Below are positions 62,025-64,000 of a stretch of 64,000 nucleotides of DNA, piece by piece. The stretch is from an uncultured Saprospiraceae bacterium. GTDB lineage: Bacteria > Bacteroidota > Bacteroidia > Chitinophagales > Saprospiraceae. A model generated the notes under the pieces. The model was not told the origin of the DNA. It was given only the letters and a program-made list of their open reading frames with translations, and made no database searches. The translations under genes and the position numbers were made by a program. The first letter of the stretch is position 1; every line of letters begins with the position of its first letter. The stretch covers positions 1-64,000 of the forward strand of contig CALJKQ010000046.1 of the NCBI GenBank assembly GCA_937973565.1, in the 5' to 3' direction.

Positions 62025-63257
62025 ATGAATCAAAAAATGAGACTATTATCACATTCTATAACTCAAATCTCGCGTTTTATCTTTCTGCTTTTGTGCTTTT
62101 TTTCCCTTTCGCTATTGACGTCCTGCATTGAAGATGATGAACCTGTTGTTGCCTCCGGAAACAAGTTTCTGGTAGCCAGTGGAGGTAGCGCTACGGTTAA
62201 GGCCGGTTTGTATGAATATGATGTCACCAAAAACAGTTTTGACCACATCTCTGATTACTACCCTCACTATCTGTCTCTGGAATACCTGGATTACAACAAC
62301 AATAGAGTAGCCTTTACCACCGATATTAAACCTGCAGAATCTTCCTGTATCGCTTATGCTGATATCAACAATTGGGCAGGCCTCAAATTTGTTCCTATCC
62401 CGGCTACTGGTGATCCCGAATCCTATTTTGCTGTACCTACCGCGATAAGACCCCGCGTGCTAAAGGATGGAAAGATTGTATACAATGTAGTTTGGAATAC
62501 TTCCAACCCCTGGGATGATTATCACATCGGACAGTTGGCCATCTACGACCCCGCTACCAATAATATTGAGTTGTCCGGGGATCCATCCGGCTTTGTGTTG
62601 GCTCAACCTGAAAAAGGTGCAGATACAGAAGGTGGCAGTATGAGCGGCGCTTTTGATGTATCTCCGGATGGTAAGTATGTTTATTGTCAGGTTTATGGTT
62701 ATGGCACCAGCTGGGGACAGTACCATATTGACTACAAATTTATTGTGAGTTATGAAGTGGGTAAACCCGGTTCTTACAAAAGAATCGCACAGTCTTATGA
62801 AACCATCAGCGGTGTGACCGGAAATGGAAAATACCTGGTTTTATCCGGCGATGGTCTGAGAAAAATAGATCTTTCTTCCAATGCTTTGGAAAAGTTTGAC
62901 GATTATCCCAATACCTTCAGCCCCAATCAGGTATCCAAAAACTCATCCAAAATGATCAAAATGTGGAGAGGTTCCGGTTGCGGTCTCTTTGATCTGGATG
63001 ATGCTGCGCCATGGCAATTCACCATCATTGATGGCAGCAAACTTTCTGGCTCTTATCGAGGTCTCGGCCATGGCCTTCAGTTTTCTCCGGATGAATCCAA
63101 AATCATCTTCACTGCATCGAGCGACTTTAATACCAACTACGCTAGCCCATTGCGCGTATTTTCATGCCCCGTTGCTGAAAATATCACCAAACCCGATAGC
63201 ATAGGCACTATGCCCGTTGAATATTGCACCGGCGTCTTTCTTTTACTCAATAAATAA
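62025..63257 (+). CDS. Lipoprotein with beta-propeller-like domain
   Basis: A 410-residue lipoprotein. Signal sequence (ISRFIFLLLCFFSLSLLTSC) with lipobox LTSC and Cys at about residue 34. The rest shows propeller-like strands (FLVASGGSATVKAGLYEYDV, DVSPDGKYVYCQVYGYGTSW, QFSPDESKIIFTASS) typical of WD40/TolB-like folds. The ligand is unknown. ATG 62025 is preferred over 61989 because the latter adds residues before the signal; ATG 62037 is another option. Confidence 0.8.
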   Translation: MNQKMRLLSHSITQISRFIFLLLCFFSLSLLTSCIEDDEPVVASGNKFLVASGGSATVKAGLYEYDVTKNSFDHISDYYPHYLSLEYLDYNNNRVAFTTDIKPAESSCIAYADINNWAGLKFVPIPATGDPESYFAVPTAIRPRVLKDGKIVYNVVWNTSNPWDDYHIGQLAIYDPATNNIELSGDPSGFVLAQPEKGADTEGGSMSGAFDVSPDGKYVYCQVYGYGTSWGQYHIDYKFIVSYEVGKPGSYKRIAQSYETISGVTGNGKYLVLSGDGLRKIDLSSNALEKFDDYPNTFSPNQVSKNSSKMIKMWRGSGCGLFDLDDAAPWQFTIIDGSKLSGSYRGLGHGLQFSPDESKIIFTASSDFNTNYASPLRVFSCPVAENITKPDSIGTMPVEYCTGVFLLLNK

Positions 63258-63330
63258 AAGACCCCTTGCTGAAAAACACATCAATGCGAGGCATAAACTA
63301 AATTCCACATTGATTTCATGATTACCAAAA

Positions 63331-63370
63331 AAGAACCCCTTCGAGTTTGCTCGAAGGGGTTCTTAATTTT
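63331..63370 (+). terminator. Strong terminator
   Basis: Fifteen-base perfect arms (AAGAACCCCTTCGAG and complement) with a TTTG loop at 63331-63364, followed by AATTTTTT. Confidence 0.9.
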
Positions 63371-63507
63371 TTGCATTCCTCATCGAAATCATACGTCACA
63401 CTTACAGAAATAAATGGGATAAGCTTAAGCCAATTATCCTGCAATATGGATCAGAGTTCTTTTCTCTCACTTCAAAAGACTCTTATTACTAAATAATAAA
63501 ACCGCTA

Positions 63508-63696
63508 ATGTCGCCTGTCGCAAAACGCGTCTCACATGTCCCGTCTCCCGTCTCGCAAAACGCAAGTCAAGTCTCCCATGTCACATCTCGGTTATTGCAT
63601 GTCCCGTCTCGCTAAACGCCTGTCGCAAAACGCGTGTCGCATCTCCCGTCTCGCGTCTCGCAAAACGCGTCTCCCGTCTCGCATGTCGCTAAACAC
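63508..63696. repeat. Heptanucleotide repeat array B (27 units)
   Basis: The region divides without slippage into 27 heptamers: ATGTCGC, CTGTCGC, AAAACGC, GTCTCAC, ATGTCCC, GTCTCCC, GTCTCGC and so on. Units of the GTCTCGC type are commonly followed by AAAACGC or TAAACGC, a different 14-mer from array A. It lies between the lipoprotein terminator and the parC stop. Confidence 0.92.
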
Positions 63697-63699
63697 ACC

Positions 63700-64000
63700 C
63701 TACCATTCTACCGTATCCCCACTCTTCAACTTACCTCCCTTGTCTCCTCCTTTACCACCAAACAAATCTCCCTGTACCGGGCTGTGATCTTGTGGCTCTG
63801 CAGGTTGATCGTAAGACAACTCCTCGACCTTCATCATCTTGCCTTCAAACAATTTGTTGCCCAGAGCTTTCCAGCCTTTGACATCGATGAATTCGTCAAG
63901 CATAAACTCATACTCTTCTTTCTGTCCACCGTTTTTATAGGTGATCTTAATTTTTGATCCTGTGTGAGTGGTAGCAAAATACAACTTGGAGGTAATGCCC
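63700..64000 (-). CDS. parC: DNA topoisomerase IV subunit A, C-terminal end (partial)
   Basis: The last 99 residues or so of a protein running off the window edge. YFATTHTGSKIKITYKNG and LDEFIDVKGWKALGNKLF are the tail signature of Bacteroidota ParC/GyrA-like subunit A, followed by a Gly/Lys-rich end (GDLFGGKGGDKGGKLKSG). The subunit cuts and rejoins DNA during chromosome decatenation. The catalytic part lies outside the window. Confidence 0.85.
   Translation of the reverse strand, partial: GITSKLYFATTHTGSKIKITYKNGGQKEEYEFMLDEFIDVKGWKALGNKLFEGKMMKVEELSYDQPAEPQDHSPVQGDLFGGKGGDKGGKLKSGDTVEW

Noticed and set aside
63536..63957. Open frames across array B and into the parC antisense strand
   Set aside because: Same cause as in array A; they also overlap a real gene (parC) on the other strand.
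1..64000. tRNA, rRNA and riboswitch genes
   Set aside because: No T-loop-like GGTTCGAATCC motif, rRNA block or known riboswitch core was seen by reading; a covariance-model search would be needed to exclude them.

Overview
The window looks like a chromosomal segment of a Bacteroidota bacterium, most probably a Saprospiria-like lineage (the class is inference; the phylum is well supported). Support comes from repeated TAnnTTTG promoter -7 elements upstream of start codons, a C-terminal type IX secretion (T9SS) sorting domain on the M1 peptidase, a flavobacterial-type topoisomerase IV subunit A tail, ECF sigma factor paired with a membrane/beta-barrel partner, DUF4230 and DUF3108 proteins, and many lipoproteins and BNR/lamin-tail secreted proteins. 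No rRNA, tRNA or CRISPR array was seen.

Layout. 1-2.3 kb: secreted M20 amidohydrolase, a 59-residue ORF and a frameshifted RelE-like toxin gene. 2.3-5.9 kb: an intact IS21-family element (istA-istB) between two unrelated broken genes. 6.0-12.1 kb: an AT-rich accessory block with a Nudix hydrolase plus PLD-nuclease/DECH helicase/DUF3427 pair and an AbiE-like type IV toxin-antitoxin pair. The AbiE pair sits between an intact LTA-synthase-like gene (12.4-14.2 kb) and a decayed, internally deleted copy of that gene's 3' end. 14.7-35.9 kb: mostly core or household genes (DUF4230/DUF3108/flippase-like operon, DsbD with a stand-alone paralogue of its N-terminal domain, sigma factor plus partner, a large BNR secreted protein, dCTP deaminase, metK, dolichyl-phosphate-type glycosyltransferase, ferredoxin reductase, M1 peptidase, SET protein, glutaredoxin-like protein, Na+/solute symporter). 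35.9-36.4 kb: a 19-bp tandem array followed by a heptanucleotide array. 36.4-53.1 kb: prfA, a coiled-coil protein, asd, a lamin-tail protein, EEP hydrolase, GNAT, rhomboid, Lhr-like helicase, HigBA toxin-antitoxin and ileS. 53.2-61 kb: a second accessory block with an ATPase/putative nuclease pair, two secreted or envelope proteins, a HipBST toxin-antitoxin operon and a UvrD-type helicase with an inserted nuclease-like domain. 61-64 kb: repeats, a secreted lipoprotein, another heptanucleotide array and the 3' end of parC.

The most unusual features are non-coding. Upstream of hipB are four operator-like sites, TTATAT-N8-ATATAA, placed exactly 40 bp apart. Three intergenic loci carry degenerate arrays in strict 7-nt register (consensus near RTSTCGC), reminiscent of cyanobacterial heptanucleotide STRR repeats. 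Two near-palindromes overlap the abiE promoter. The IleRS carries a GxHH signature in place of HxGH, a variant linked elsewhere to very high mupirocin resistance. The best candidate for an undescribed defence-type cassette is the overlapping ATPase/ExK-protein pair at 53.2-54.9 kb, followed by the Nudix/PLD-helicase pair at 6.1-9.6 kb.
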